This document shows positions 49,247 to 57,954 of a stretch of DNA of 64,000 nucleotides, piece by piece. The notes beneath the pieces were generated by a model. It searched no databases and had not been told where the DNA came from. It saw only the letters and a program-made list of their open reading frames with translations. The position numbers and the translations under genes were made by a program. The first letter of the stretch is position 1, and each line of letters opens with the position of its first letter. The DNA is from Flavobacterium amniphilum (GTDB lineage: Bacteria; Bacteroidota; Bacteroidia; Flavobacteriales; Flavobacteriaceae): NCBI RefSeq assembly GCF_023634845.1, contig NZ_JAMLJL010000007.1:124001-188000 (forward strand). Reading direction: 5' to 3'.

Positions 49247-49744
49247 ATGGCTCAAATAACATTAAAAGGAAATACAATAAATACAACTGGTACTTTGCCG
49301 CAAGTTGGATCACAGGCAAAAGATTTTTCGTTGATAGGAACTGATTTATCAGTAAAAACATTGACTGACTTTAAAGGAAGCAGAGTGGTGTTAAACGTTT
49401 TTCCAAGTATTGATACAGGAACATGTGCGACATCTGTCCGTAAATTCAATGAAAAAGCAAGTAGTCTGGAAAACACCAAAGTGTTGTGTGTTTCCCGTGA
49501 TTTGCCTTTTGCGCAAAACCGTTTTTGTGGCGCCGAAGGTTTGGAAAATGTAATTAATCTGTCTGATTTCAGAAATAATTCTTTTGGAAATGATTACGGC
49601 TTGACTATTGTTGACGGTCCGTTGACTGGATTGCATTCACGTGTTGTCATTGTTTTGGATGAAAACGGAGTGGTTAAATATACGGAGCAAGTTTCTGAAA
49701 TTGTTGATGAACCTAACTACGAGGCAGCTTTAGCATCATTATAA
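49247..49744 (+). CDS. tpx: Thiol peroxidase
   Basis: Tpx is an atypical 2-Cys peroxiredoxin that reduces lipid and hydrogen peroxides with thioredoxin. The 165-residue protein starts at the ATG giving 'MAQITLKGN'; upstream in-frame residues do not fit the family. Active-site features are 'FPSIDTGTCATSVRKFN' with the peroxidatic cysteine (here 'TGTCATS'), and the resolving cysteine in 'AQNRFCGAEGL'. It is the first gene of a block running into dgkA, which begins one base after its stop. Confidence 0.95.
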   Translation: MAQITLKGNTINTTGTLPQVGSQAKDFSLIGTDLSVKTLTDFKGSRVVLNVFPSIDTGTCATSVRKFNEKASSLENTKVLCVSRDLPFAQNRFCGAEGLENVINLSDFRNNSFGNDYGLTIVDGPLTGLHSRVVIVLDENGVVKYTEQVSEIVDEPNYEAALASL

Positions 49745-49745
49745 T

Positions 49746-50120
49746 ATGGAATTTAAAAAAGACGAAACCCTTTTAACCGGAAGATTGAAAAGTGTTGTGT
49801 ATGCTTTCAAAGGTGCTTTGAAGCTTATCACGACCGAACATAGTGTCATGATTCAATCTTCGTTGGTTGTAATTATGACGATAGCCGGTTTTTATTTTGA
49901 AATTTCAACTACTGAATGGATGTTTCAAATATTGGTTTTCGGTTTGGTGTTAAGTATTGAAGGATTGAATACGGCTGTTGAAAAAATTGCCGACTTTGTG
50001 CATCCTGATTATCACGAACGTATCGGTTTTATTAAAGATATTGCTGCCGGTGCCGTGTTCTTTGCCGCCATGACAGCCATTACCATCGGAGCAATAATTT
50101 ATATTCCAAAAATAGTTTAA
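49746..50120 (+). CDS. dgkA: Diacylglycerol kinase (DgkA family)
   Basis: This 124-residue inner-membrane enzyme phosphorylates undecaprenol or diacylglycerol. It has three hydrophobic helices and the signature 'IEGLNTAVEKIADFVHP', with catalytic residues Glu and Asn. It begins one base after the tpx stop, so it is co-transcribed. In Bacteroidota the family more often acts as an undecaprenol kinase; which substrate is used here cannot be read. Confidence 0.94.
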   Translation: MEFKKDETLLTGRLKSVVYAFKGALKLITTEHSVMIQSSLVVIMTIAGFYFEISTTEWMFQILVFGLVLSIEGLNTAVEKIADFVHPDYHERIGFIKDIAAGAVFFAAMTAITIGAIIYIPKIV

Positions 50121-50164
50121 TAGCTATTAATAATTATTTTTGTTTTAAAAGCTTACATTTTTAA

Positions 50165-52660
50165 ATGGCCAAATCAAAGAAAACTACCGAAACTGCTATT
50201 GAACCTGAAGAAACTAATTTTTTCAGCCGTTTTGTTCCAAACAGAAAGCAAAGTGTTACCTTCGGAATATTACTTATTCTGCTTGGAATAGCCTTGGCTG
50301 TTTCTTTTGTGTCTTATTTTGTTAACGGTCAGTTTGACCAGAGTGAGCTCAATGATTTTACAGACCGTAATTCTGAAGTACAGAATTGGTTAGGTAAATT
50401 CGGAGCCTATTTAGCTGATTTTTTTATCTACCGCGGATTTGGAATTGCATCATTCCTTTTTGTGCGCCTTTTGCTTTTAACCGGAGCCTATATGGTTTTG
50501 GATATGACTGTTTCCAAATTGAGAAAAACCTGGTTCTGGGATGTTTTTGCCGTTATTATATTGTCGATTCTGTTTGGTTTTTTCGGAAATCAATTACCGG
50601 AATTGGGAGGTGTAATCGGATTTGAAATGAATCTCTTTTCCCAGGATTATATCGGGAAAACAGGAACCTTGCTGGCTTTACTTTTCGGTGTTGTGATTTA
50701 TCTGATTTTTAAAGTAAAAATTTCACCTGATAAAATTAAAGGAGCATTAGAGAAAACTAAAAACGAAATCCGTGAAGATTTGGCTACACCGGTTTCAACA
50801 CCATCTTCGGCTTATAATCTGGAAGAATTTGCAGTTGTAGAAAATGATGACCGTCAGGATTCATTGCTTACAACTCCAAATAAAAATGATTTTGAAGATG
50901 GGGAAGAAGAACTTGGTGAAATCACCTTAAAAACAGTTCCTAATATACCTTCACAATTTGAAATCAATAAAGAAGCTTTAAAGCCAACCATTGGCACGGC
51001 TTCCGAATTGTCTTTGGAAGTAAATAAAAAACCTGAAGTTGTTGTTCAGGAAGAAAAAGCACACCCGGATGAATTGGTTATCGAAAGAGTGGAAGAGGAA
51101 GATATTATTGAAGAAAATCTTGCTGCTAAACTGGTTTCACATTTCGGGGAGTTTGATCCAACTCTGGAATTGTCAAACTACAGGTTTCCAACCATTGATT
51201 TATTAAAAGATTATGGTACAGGCGGAATCACAATCAATCAGGAAGAACTTGAAGAAAATAAAAACCGTATTGTAGAAACACTTCGTAACTATAAGATCGA
51301 TATTGCCCAAATCAAGGCAACTGTAGGTCCATCGGTAACACTATACGAAATCGTGCCGGAAGCAGGTATCCGTATTTCGAAAATCAAAAGTCTAGAGGAT
51401 GATATAGCTTTGTCGCTTTCGGCATTGGGTATCCGTATTATAGCACCGATGCCTGGTAAAGGAACAATCGGTATTGAGGTTCCTAATAAGAACCCGACTA
51501 TGGTTCCGATGAAAGGCGTTATTGCTTCGGCTAAATTCCAGGAAGCGGAAATGGAATTGCCTATTGCTTTGGGTAAAACGATTTCAAATGAAACGTTTGT
51601 GGTCGATTTGGCCAAAATGCCGCACTTATTGATGGCGGGTGCAACCGGACAAGGTAAATCGGTTGGATTAAATGCTGTACTGACGTCGTTATTGTATAAA
51701 AAGCATCCGGCTGAAGTAAAATTTGTGTTGGTCGATCCAAAAAAAGTGGAATTGACTCTTTTTAATAAAATTGAAAGACATTATCTGGCAAAACTTCCTG
51801 ATGCGGAAGATGCCATCATTACCGATAACTCTAAAGTAATTACCACACTGAACTCATTGTGTGTGGAAATGGATAACCGTTATTCTTTGTTGAAAGACGC
51901 CATGGTGCGTAATATTAAAGAGTATAACGAAAAATTCAAGCAGCGTAAACTGAATCCTGAAAACGGTCACCGTTTCTTGCCTTACATTGTTTTGGTAGTT
52001 GACGAGTTTGCCGATTTGATCATGACAGCCGGTAAAGAGGTAGAAACACCTATCGCGCGTTTGGCCCAGTTAGCCCGTGCTATCGGTATTCATTTGATTA
52101 TCGCTACGCAAAGACCTTCGGTGAATGTAATTACGGGTATGATTAAGGCTAACTTCCCGGCAAGGATAGCATTCAGGGTTACTTCGAAAATTGATTCAAG
52201 AACCATTTTGGATTCCGGAGGTGCCGATCAGTTAATCGGGCGTGGGGATTTACTTTTCTCAAATGGAAATGATCTGGTGCGTGTACAGTGTGCCTTTGTT
52301 GATACGCCGGAAGTAGAAAAAATAACAGAGTTTATCGGTTCACAAAAAGCATATCCGAACGCTTATATGTTGCCTGAATTCGTCGGAGAAGACAGTGGCA
52401 TAAGTCTTGATATAGATATTTCGGAAAGAGATACATTATTCAGGGAAGCTGCCGAAGTGATTGTAACAGCACAACAAGGTTCGGCTTCATTGATTCAGCG
52501 CAAACTGAAATTGGGTTATAACAGAGCCGGGCGTCTAATTGATCAATTGGAAGCAGCCGGAATTGTAGGTCCTTTTGAAGGGAGTAAAGCACGTTCGGTT
52601 AATATTCCTGATTTAGTTTCTCTTGAGCAGTTTTTTACAAATGAAAAAAATAACAGTTAA
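50165..52660 (+). CDS. ftsK: DNA translocase FtsK
   Basis: FtsK pumps chromosomal DNA at the division septum and activates XerCD. The 831-residue protein has four N-terminal membrane helices (to about residue 185), a charged linker (about 200-330), and the RecA-type motor with Walker A 'GATGQGKSVGLNAVL', 'LVDPKKVELTLF' and 'VLVVDEFADLIMT'. The C-terminal gamma winged helix ('ASLIQRKLKLGYNRAGRLID') recognises KOPS-type sequences. Length is typical. The stop is two bases before lolA. Confidence 0.97.
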   Translation: MAKSKKTTETAIEPEETNFFSRFVPNRKQSVTFGILLILLGIALAVSFVSYFVNGQFDQSELNDFTDRNSEVQNWLGKFGAYLADFFIYRGFGIASFLFVRLLLLTGAYMVLDMTVSKLRKTWFWDVFAVIILSILFGFFGNQLPELGGVIGFEMNLFSQDYIGKTGTLLALLFGVVIYLIFKVKISPDKIKGALEKTKNEIREDLATPVSTPSSAYNLEEFAVVENDDRQDSLLTTPNKNDFEDGEEELGEITLKTVPNIPSQFEINKEALKPTIGTASELSLEVNKKPEVVVQEEKAHPDELVIERVEEEDIIEENLAAKLVSHFGEFDPTLELSNYRFPTIDLLKDYGTGGITINQEELEENKNRIVETLRNYKIDIAQIKATVGPSVTLYEIVPEAGIRISKIKSLEDDIALSLSALGIRIIAPMPGKGTIGIEVPNKNPTMVPMKGVIASAKFQEAEMELPIALGKTISNETFVVDLAKMPHLLMAGATGQGKSVGLNAVLTSLLYKKHPAEVKFVLVDPKKVELTLFNKIERHYLAKLPDAEDAIITDNSKVITTLNSLCVEMDNRYSLLKDAMVRNIKEYNEKFKQRKLNPENGHRFLPYIVLVVDEFADLIMTAGKEVETPIARLAQLARAIGIHLIIATQRPSVNVITGMIKANFPARIAFRVTSKIDSRTILDSGGADQLIGRGDLLFSNGNDLVRVQCAFVDTPEVEKITEFIGSQKAYPNAYMLPEFVGEDSGISLDIDISERDTLFREAAEVIVTAQQGSASLIQRKLKLGYNRAGRLIDQLEAAGIVGPFEGSKARSVNIPDLVSLEQFFTNEKNNS

Positions 52661-52661
52661 A

Positions 52662-53333
52662 ATGAAAGTATTTAGATTAAATAATCAATCTGTAAGTAAA
52701 GTAATCGGGTTACTACTACTTTTGGTAGGTTTTTCCATGCAGGCCCAAAATGCCGATAAGGCAAAAGCTTTATTGGATAAAGTATCGGCAAAAGTGAAGA
52801 CGTATAAAAATATCCAACTTGATTTTAAATACAACCTGCAAAATACAAAAGAAAATATTAACCAGGACAGTAAAGGAAATGTTACACTTAGCGGAAATCA
52901 ATATATTTTGAATTTCATGGGAGTTACCAAAATGTGTGACGGAAAAAAAACATATACCATTTCAAAAGAAGATGAGGAAGTAACAGTCGCTTCTGTCGGG
53001 AAAGGGGAAGATGATAATGATACGCCTGCAAAAATGCTGACTTTCTTCAGTAAAGGGTTTAAGTACGCATGGGATATTACGCAAACGGTAAAAGGTAAAA
53101 AAATACAATACGTAAAATTAACGCCTATCAGTTCAAAAGACGACCGTAAACAAATTCTTGTTGGGGTTGATGTTGCCTCAAACACAATTTATAATACCAT
53201 CACTGTGGGTAAAAATGGTACCAAAGTAACGTTGACTGTTAATTCTTTTAAAACTAATGTTGCGTTACCTAAAAATCATTTTACCTTTGTTAAAGCTAAA
53301 TATCCTAATTACTACATCAATAATTTGGATTAA
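52662..53333 (+). CDS. lolA: LolA-like lipoprotein carrier protein
   Basis: LolA carries lipoproteins through the periplasm to the outer membrane. The 223-residue protein has a signal peptide ending 'VGFSMQAQ' and the family fold: 'AKALLDKVSAKVKTYKNIQLDF', shortened 'AKVKTYKNIQLDF', then beta strands with 'NQYILNFMGVTKMCDGKKTYTISKED' ('MCDGKKTYTIS'). The ATG two bases after the ftsK stop is chosen; an ATG 21 bases upstream would overlap ftsK. The partner genes for lipopolysaccharide transport and riboflavin follow. Confidence 0.88.
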   Translation: MKVFRLNNQSVSKVIGLLLLLVGFSMQAQNADKAKALLDKVSAKVKTYKNIQLDFKYNLQNTKENINQDSKGNVTLSGNQYILNFMGVTKMCDGKKTYTISKEDEEVTVASVGKGEDDNDTPAKMLTFFSKGFKYAWDITQTVKGKKIQYVKLTPISSKDDRKQILVGVDVASNTIYNTITVGKNGTKVTLTVNSFKTNVALPKNHFTFVKAKYPNYYINNLD

Positions 53334-53342
53334 TTTTGATGA

Positions 53343-54809
53343 ATGAAAATTCTTGACCGTTATCTGTTAAAAACATACCTGATTACATTTACTTCGGTAT
53401 TTGTAATCTTGTTTTTTATATTCATACTACAAACCGTTTGGTTGTTCATTTCCGAATTAGCGGGTAAGGACTTAGACCTGATCATGGTTTTTAAGTTTTT
53501 GCTTTTTGCTTCGCCAAAGTTGGTGCCATTGGTATTGCCTTTGACTGTACTTCTTTCTTCCATCATGACTTTTGGTGATTTAGCCGAGAATTATGAATTT
53601 GCCGCAATGAAATCGGCAGGTATTTCTTTTCAACGGACATTACGTTCATTGGGTGTTTTTATCGTATTGTTGAGTTTGTGCTCTTTTTTCTTTGCTAATA
53701 ATGTGATTCCTTACGCCGAATATAAATTCATTAATTTCCGGAAAAATATCGCTCAGGTTAAACCTGCTTTGGCTATTGCCGAAGGACAATTCAGTGATAT
53801 CGGAAGTATTAATATTAAAGTTGATAAAAAATCAGGAGAAAAAGGCGAAATCCTGACCGGAGTGACCATTCACAAAAAATCTAATTTGGGAGAAGGTGCC
53901 AAAACGGTTATCAAATCCAAAAAAGGACATTTGATCAGCAGTGAAGATTCGAATTTACTCCAATTGGTTTTAATGGACGGATATTACTACGAAGACATCA
54001 CTCCGAAAGATTATAAGGAAAGGGATAAAATGCCTTTTGCCAAAGTTTTTTTCAAGAAATACAACATCAATATTGATTTATCCAAACTGAATACATCGCA
54101 GGGAGCTGATGATGAAATCACTAATACAAATACAATGCTTAAAATCAGTGAATTGCGTTATACGGTCGATTCATTGACAACTGATTATAATAAAGAGGTG
54201 GTTTCTGTAGCCGATAACGTTTACCAGCGATTGGGAGTAACTAATTATTACCAGGTAGATTCCATTAAGCCTAAAACTCCAAAAACTCCTGAATTGACAA
54301 GTTTTCTTAAGAGCCAGGATAAGTTGAGAGTGCTCGAAGTTGCTTCAAGTGATGCGGTAAGTTCGAAGCAAAATCTTGAAATGAATGAGTCTACATTTCA
54401 ATCCAAAAGAAAAGACATTAACAGCCACTGGCACTCGATTTATGAAAAATTTGTAATCGCTTATGCCTGTATCTTTATGTTTTTCATTGGTGCACCATTA
54501 GGAGCAATTATCCGTAAAGGAGGGCTGGGATTGCCTATTGTTTTTGCAATGCTCATTTTTATCACGTTCCACTTCCTGAATACTTTCGGTAAGAAGTTTG
54601 CACAGGAATCGGGTATTTCACCTTTTATGGGAGCTTGGCTGTCATCAATCGTGCTGACTCCGTTGGCTATTTATCTGACCAAAAAAGCAATTAATGATAA
54701 CGGTGACGTGAATTTTGATTTCATTACCGAACCTTTCAGAAGAATTTATGAATTCTTTACTAGAATATTAAACAATAACAACAACAATACACAAGAAGAT
54801 GGCCACTGA
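53343..54809 (+). CDS. LptF/LptG-family permease (YjgP/YjgQ)
   Basis: The 488-residue inner-membrane protein is one half of the LptB2FG complex that extracts lipopolysaccharide. It has three N-terminal helices ('TFTSVFVILFFIFILQTVW', 'LLFASPKLVPLVLPLTVLLSSIM'; core 'LVPLVLPLTVLLSS'), a long periplasmic beta-jellyroll region (about 125-375) and three C-terminal helices ('IGAPLGAIIRKGGLGLPI'). Which paralogue (F or G) is not decided. Its last codons overlap the ribB start by 11 bases. Confidence 0.93.
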   Translation: MKILDRYLLKTYLITFTSVFVILFFIFILQTVWLFISELAGKDLDLIMVFKFLLFASPKLVPLVLPLTVLLSSIMTFGDLAENYEFAAMKSAGISFQRTLRSLGVFIVLLSLCSFFFANNVIPYAEYKFINFRKNIAQVKPALAIAEGQFSDIGSINIKVDKKSGEKGEILTGVTIHKKSNLGEGAKTVIKSKKGHLISSEDSNLLQLVLMDGYYYEDITPKDYKERDKMPFAKVFFKKYNINIDLSKLNTSQGADDEITNTNTMLKISELRYTVDSLTTDYNKEVVSVADNVYQRLGVTNYYQVDSIKPKTPKTPELTSFLKSQDKLRVLEVASSDAVSSKQNLEMNESTFQSKRKDINSHWHSIYEKFVIAYACIFMFFIGAPLGAIIRKGGLGLPIVFAMLIFITFHFLNTFGKKFAQESGISPFMGAWLSSIVLTPLAIYLTKKAINDNGDVNFDFITEPFRRIYEFFTRILNNNNNNTQEDGH

Positions 54810-55932
54810 AACCATTAAACTCAACACAATTGAAGAAGCTATAGAAGATATCCGTCAAGGAAAAGTAATTATAGTAGTAGATGATGAAGACCGCGAAAAT
54901 GAAGGAGATTTCCTTGCAGCAGCAGAAAAAGTAACACCCGAAATGATCAATTTTATGGCAACTCATGGCCGTGGATTGATTTGTACACCCTTAACCGAAA
55001 GCCGTTGTAAGGAATTAGGATTAAGAGCGATGGTAACCAATAATACAGATCATATGGAAACTGCTTTCACGGTTTCGGTTGATTTGAAAGGACATGGTGT
55101 TACGACCGGAATTTCGGCTTCGGACAGGGCCAAAACTGTTCAGGCGTTGATTAATCCTGATACTAAACCTTTTGATTTAGCACGTCCCGGGCATATTTTC
55201 CCGTTGATTGCAAAACAAGGTGGTGTTTTACGCCGTACAGGCCACACAGAAGCTGCTATTGATTTTGCACGTTTGGCTGGATTTAAACCGGCCGGTGTTA
55301 TCGTTGAAATCATGAACGAAGACGGAACAATGGCCCGTTTACCGCAATTGGTTGAAGTAGCGAAGAGATTTGATCTGAAACTGGTTTCAATCGAAGCTTT
55401 AGTGGCATACAGAATGCAACACGACAGTCTGATTGTGAAAAAAGAAGATTTTGACATACAAACACGTTTTGGAACATTCAGAATGCGTGCCTATGAGCAA
55501 ACAACAAATAAACAAATCCACATAGCTTTAACGAAAGGAACCTGGAATACGGGAGAGCCTGTGTTAACGCGTATCAATTCTTCGCAGGTAAATAACGATT
55601 TGTTGGGAACATTGACAAATAATGCTGATAAGCAATTGGATGATATGTTCCGGGTGATTAACGAACAAGGGCAGGGAGCCGTGATTTTTGTGAATCAGGA
55701 CATGCAATCAGTAAGTTTACTGAACCGTATTGCCGAATTGAAAGAATTACAGCAGCAAGGCGAAATGAAAGCACCGAAGATTGTAATTGACAGTAAAGAT
55801 TACGGAATCGGGGCACAAATCTTACATGATCTGGATATTTCCAAAATCCGATTGGTGTCGAATACCGAAGTCGGAAAGCGCGTAGGTATGATTGGATACG
55901 GATTGGAGATCGTAGAGTACGTTACTTATTAA
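54799..55932 (+). CDS. ribB: RibBA-type protein: active DHBP synthase, degenerate GTP cyclohydrolase II domain
   Basis: The N-terminal 200 residues are a complete 3,4-dihydroxy-2-butanone 4-phosphate synthase with 'DDEDRENEGDF', 'THGRGLICTPL' and 'GHTEAAIDFARLAG', supplying the four-carbon precursor of riboflavin. The C-terminal 170 residues have a GTP cyclohydrolase II fold but lack the zinc cysteines: the usual C-x(10)-C-x-C region reads 'NSSQVNNDLLGTLTNNAD', and 'RQEGRGIGL' reads 'NEQGQGAVIFV'. The second domain is therefore probably inactive, and another gene must supply RibA. It overlaps the lptF/G gene by 11 bases. Confidence 0.93.
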   Translation: MATETIKLNTIEEAIEDIRQGKVIIVVDDEDRENEGDFLAAAEKVTPEMINFMATHGRGLICTPLTESRCKELGLRAMVTNNTDHMETAFTVSVDLKGHGVTTGISASDRAKTVQALINPDTKPFDLARPGHIFPLIAKQGGVLRRTGHTEAAIDFARLAGFKPAGVIVEIMNEDGTMARLPQLVEVAKRFDLKLVSIEALVAYRMQHDSLIVKKEDFDIQTRFGTFRMRAYEQTTNKQIHIALTKGTWNTGEPVLTRINSSQVNNDLLGTLTNNADKQLDDMFRVINEQGQGAVIFVNQDMQSVSLLNRIAELKELQQQGEMKAPKIVIDSKDYGIGAQILHDLDISKIRLVSNTEVGKRVGMIGYGLEIVEYVTY

Positions 55933-56014
55933 AAAAGTTTCGGATGTAAACTAAACGAAATGAAACAGTTAAAAAATAAGTTGTAAATATTTCGTTTTTT
56001 TCTTTCCAAAACGC

Positions 56015-56044
56015 TTGCAGAAATAAAAAACAGTGCTATATTTG
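56015..56044 (+). promoter_or_regulatory. Strong promoter of tRNA-Ser
   Basis: TTG (56015-56017), a 19-base spacer and TATATTTG (56037-56044) match the Bacteroidota -33/-7 promoter exactly. The tRNA begins 33 bases further on. Confidence 0.85.
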
Positions 56045-56077
56045 CACTCGCAATACGGAAGTAGAGCGAGTCTTACT

Positions 56078-56162
56078 GGAGAAATGGCAGAGTGGTCGAA
56101 TGCGGCAGTCTTGAAAACTGTTGACTGTAACAGGTCCGGGGGTTCGAATCCCTCTTTCTCCG
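56078..56162 (+). tRNA. tRNA-Ser (anticodon UGA)
   Basis: The acceptor arms GGAGAAA and TTTCTCC pair perfectly; the discriminator is G and CCA is not encoded. The anticodon loop CTTGAAA presents TGA, which reads UCA serine codons. A long variable arm (after 'ACTGttgactgtaacaggtc') and the T arm 'GGGGGTTCGAATCCCTC' are present, as expected for a class II tRNA. A decayed mobile element lies just downstream, so its 3' end could have been an attachment site. Confidence 0.97.
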
Positions 56163-56169
56163 CAACGGT

Positions 56170-56211
56170 AAACCGTAAACAACTTAGAAATAAGAGTTTA
56201 CGGTTTTTTTA
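56170..56211 (+). terminator. Terminator of tRNA-Ser
   Basis: AAACCGTAAAC and GTTTACGGTTT form an 11-pair stem around a 15-base loop and are followed by a T run, eight bases after the tRNA. Confidence 0.88.
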
Positions 56212-56411
56212 TTTCTACTTTGTCCGACGTTTGTCCCAATCTCAAAAAAAACATCTTAGTTTTTTAAATTCTTTTATAAATATTGTCCGGCAATGATAAA
56301 TTCAATCAAACAGTAAATTGGATTGATTTTTGTTCTCAAACTGTCAAACAATAAAAGGATTCATTTTTTGTTCAAGACTAAAATACAAACTTACTAATCC
56401 CAATATCTTCT

Positions 56412-57266
56412 ATGAACTACCAACAAGAGTACGATTCTATTTATAACAGTTACTATTTAAAAATTGAGAAATTAATAAAACATCATCTTATTGCAGAAAA
56501 AGCCAAAAAGAGAAATGTAAATCTTGTTCATAATGAATTGAATCAATTTTTATATAATAACACTCCTTCAAAATTTGAAGTCAATAATAATCCTGCTCTT
56601 AAAAATCTATTGCAATTGTTTGAAGCAAGATTTAAACTTTATGGTGAAGACTATATCAATCTAATCTTTTCAAATGAAATAAAAACTGGTTTTAATGCGA
56701 TTCAACCAGTTGAGTTGCCTTCTGGATATACAATCAAAAAACTATTGATGGAAATTGCAATTATTTCGGCAATTGAAGAAGTTTGTCGTTTACTTAGCAT
56801 AAATAATAGTTTGTTTTATCTGTTTTATAATTCAAATGATTTTTCCAGATTTGAAATTAAAGAATATAAAGGAATGGAGATTGATGAAACACCAATTTAT
56901 ATTGAATTAAACAGAAGGTTAAATCCAAATCATTATACAGTTGAAACTGGATTAGATGGTTATTTTGAAGAAATTGAAGAAACTACAAATAAAACCTATT
57001 CGTTACCCATTGCAATAGCCTTACTTAATGAAGTCGGTTTTTTTGAATTGGAGAAAATCAAAAACCTATCACCAACCAGTTTGGCAAAAATCATTGCAAT
57101 TATTCAATTGAAAGACCCAAGCGATAAAAACACTAATAGAGCCATAAGTGGTAATGTTAGGGTTTTAAATCCTGATAATAAAGAAAACAACTTTAAATAC
57201 ACTTCACACAAGCACGCTGAAAAGGTTAAGTCAATATTAAATGAGATTAAGCAGGGGAATAGTTAG
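56412..57266 (+). CDS. Hypothetical protein of the decayed mobile element
   Basis: This 284-residue protein is not recognised. It is mostly helical, AT-rich in codon use, has no signal peptide and ends in a lysine-rich tail ('YTSHKHAEKVKSILNEIKQ'). In Bacteroidota, proteins of this size often sit between a tRNA-adjacent integrase and an excisionase-like gene, which matches the neighbour downstream, but no integrase is present here. The gene starts about 250 bases after the tRNA-Ser terminator. Confidence 0.7.
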   Translation: MNYQQEYDSIYNSYYLKIEKLIKHHLIAEKAKKRNVNLVHNELNQFLYNNTPSKFEVNNNPALKNLLQLFEARFKLYGEDYINLIFSNEIKTGFNAIQPVELPSGYTIKKLLMEIAIISAIEEVCRLLSINNSLFYLFYNSNDFSRFEIKEYKGMEIDETPIYIELNRRLNPNHYTVETGLDGYFEEIEETTNKTYSLPIAIALLNEVGFFELEKIKNLSPTSLAKIIAIIQLKDPSDKNTNRAISGNVRVLNPDNKENNFKYTSHKHAEKVKSILNEIKQGNS

Positions 57267-57325
57267 GAGTAGCCCTCGGCATTAAGCGAAATTAAGTTTG
57301 CACTATAATTTAAAATTTATAACAA

Positions 57326-57622
57326 ATGAAAAATGTAGTTCAACTTGAAAACATCGATGCCACAGAATTCAAAAATGAAATCATTAACGGCGTTATTTTA
57401 GCTTTAAAAAGCAATGATAGCTTATTGCAATTAAATGAGCAATCAGAACAACTTCTTACTCGAGAAGAAACCGCAAAATTGCTTTCGGTTAGTTTGGTCA
57501 CTTTATGGGATTGGACAAAAAAAGATATTATTCCTGCGTACCGGATAGGGAATAAGGTTCGTTACAAAAGAAGCGAGATTTTAAAATCATTGAATCAGAA
57601 AAACCAGTTTGGTGAATTTTAA
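57326..57622 (+). CDS. HTH excisionase-like DNA-binding protein
   Basis: The 98-residue protein has a C-terminal MerR/Xis-type helix-turn-helix (HTH_17): 'LLTREETAKLLSVSLVTLWDW', followed by the wing 'YRIGNKVRYKRSEIL'. Such proteins control excision and element genes in Bacteroidota mobile elements. It follows the hypothetical gene by 59 bases and precedes a 62-residue protein by 11 bases. Confidence 0.87.
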   Translation: MKNVVQLENIDATEFKNEIINGVILALKSNDSLLQLNEQSEQLLTREETAKLLSVSLVTLWDWTKKDIIPAYRIGNKVRYKRSEILKSLNQKNQFGEF

Positions 57623-57633
57623 AAGTCTTTCTT

Positions 57634-57822
57634 ATGCAAACGAATAATCAAATATTAATTTCAGATGCGTTAAGTCATTTGAATGCCATGAAAAGAGATT
57701 TTGCACGATTAAGGCTGGATTATAACAGAGATAATGTTTTAGTTCATGCAACCGGAAAACATATTGAATCCTGTGAATTAATTGAGCAACTGATAAAAGG
57801 CTATGATAATCATAATTTTTAA
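57634..57822 (+). CDS. Small hypothetical element protein
   Basis: This 62-residue protein is helical and has no recognised domain. It is 11 bases downstream of the HTH gene and so is probably part of the same transcript. It may be an accessory replication protein given the primase-helicase that follows. Confidence 0.55.
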   Translation: MQTNNQILISDALSHLNAMKRDFARLRLDYNRDNVLVHATGKHIESCELIEQLIKGYDNHNF

Positions 57823-57954
57823 ATTGTTATCAAATAACATCAATGGGGTTTTATTGGCAGATACCGAATTACACGGTGTTTTAATCAAAATCAAGAAAAG
57901 TAAACACGCCGATAACTTTGACAACTCAAAAATGGCAACCATAATTTTTGAAAT

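Noticed and set aside
56033..56296. Plus-strand frame of 87 codons through the tRNA-Ser region
   Set aside because: It overlaps the tRNA and its promoter and has no domain.
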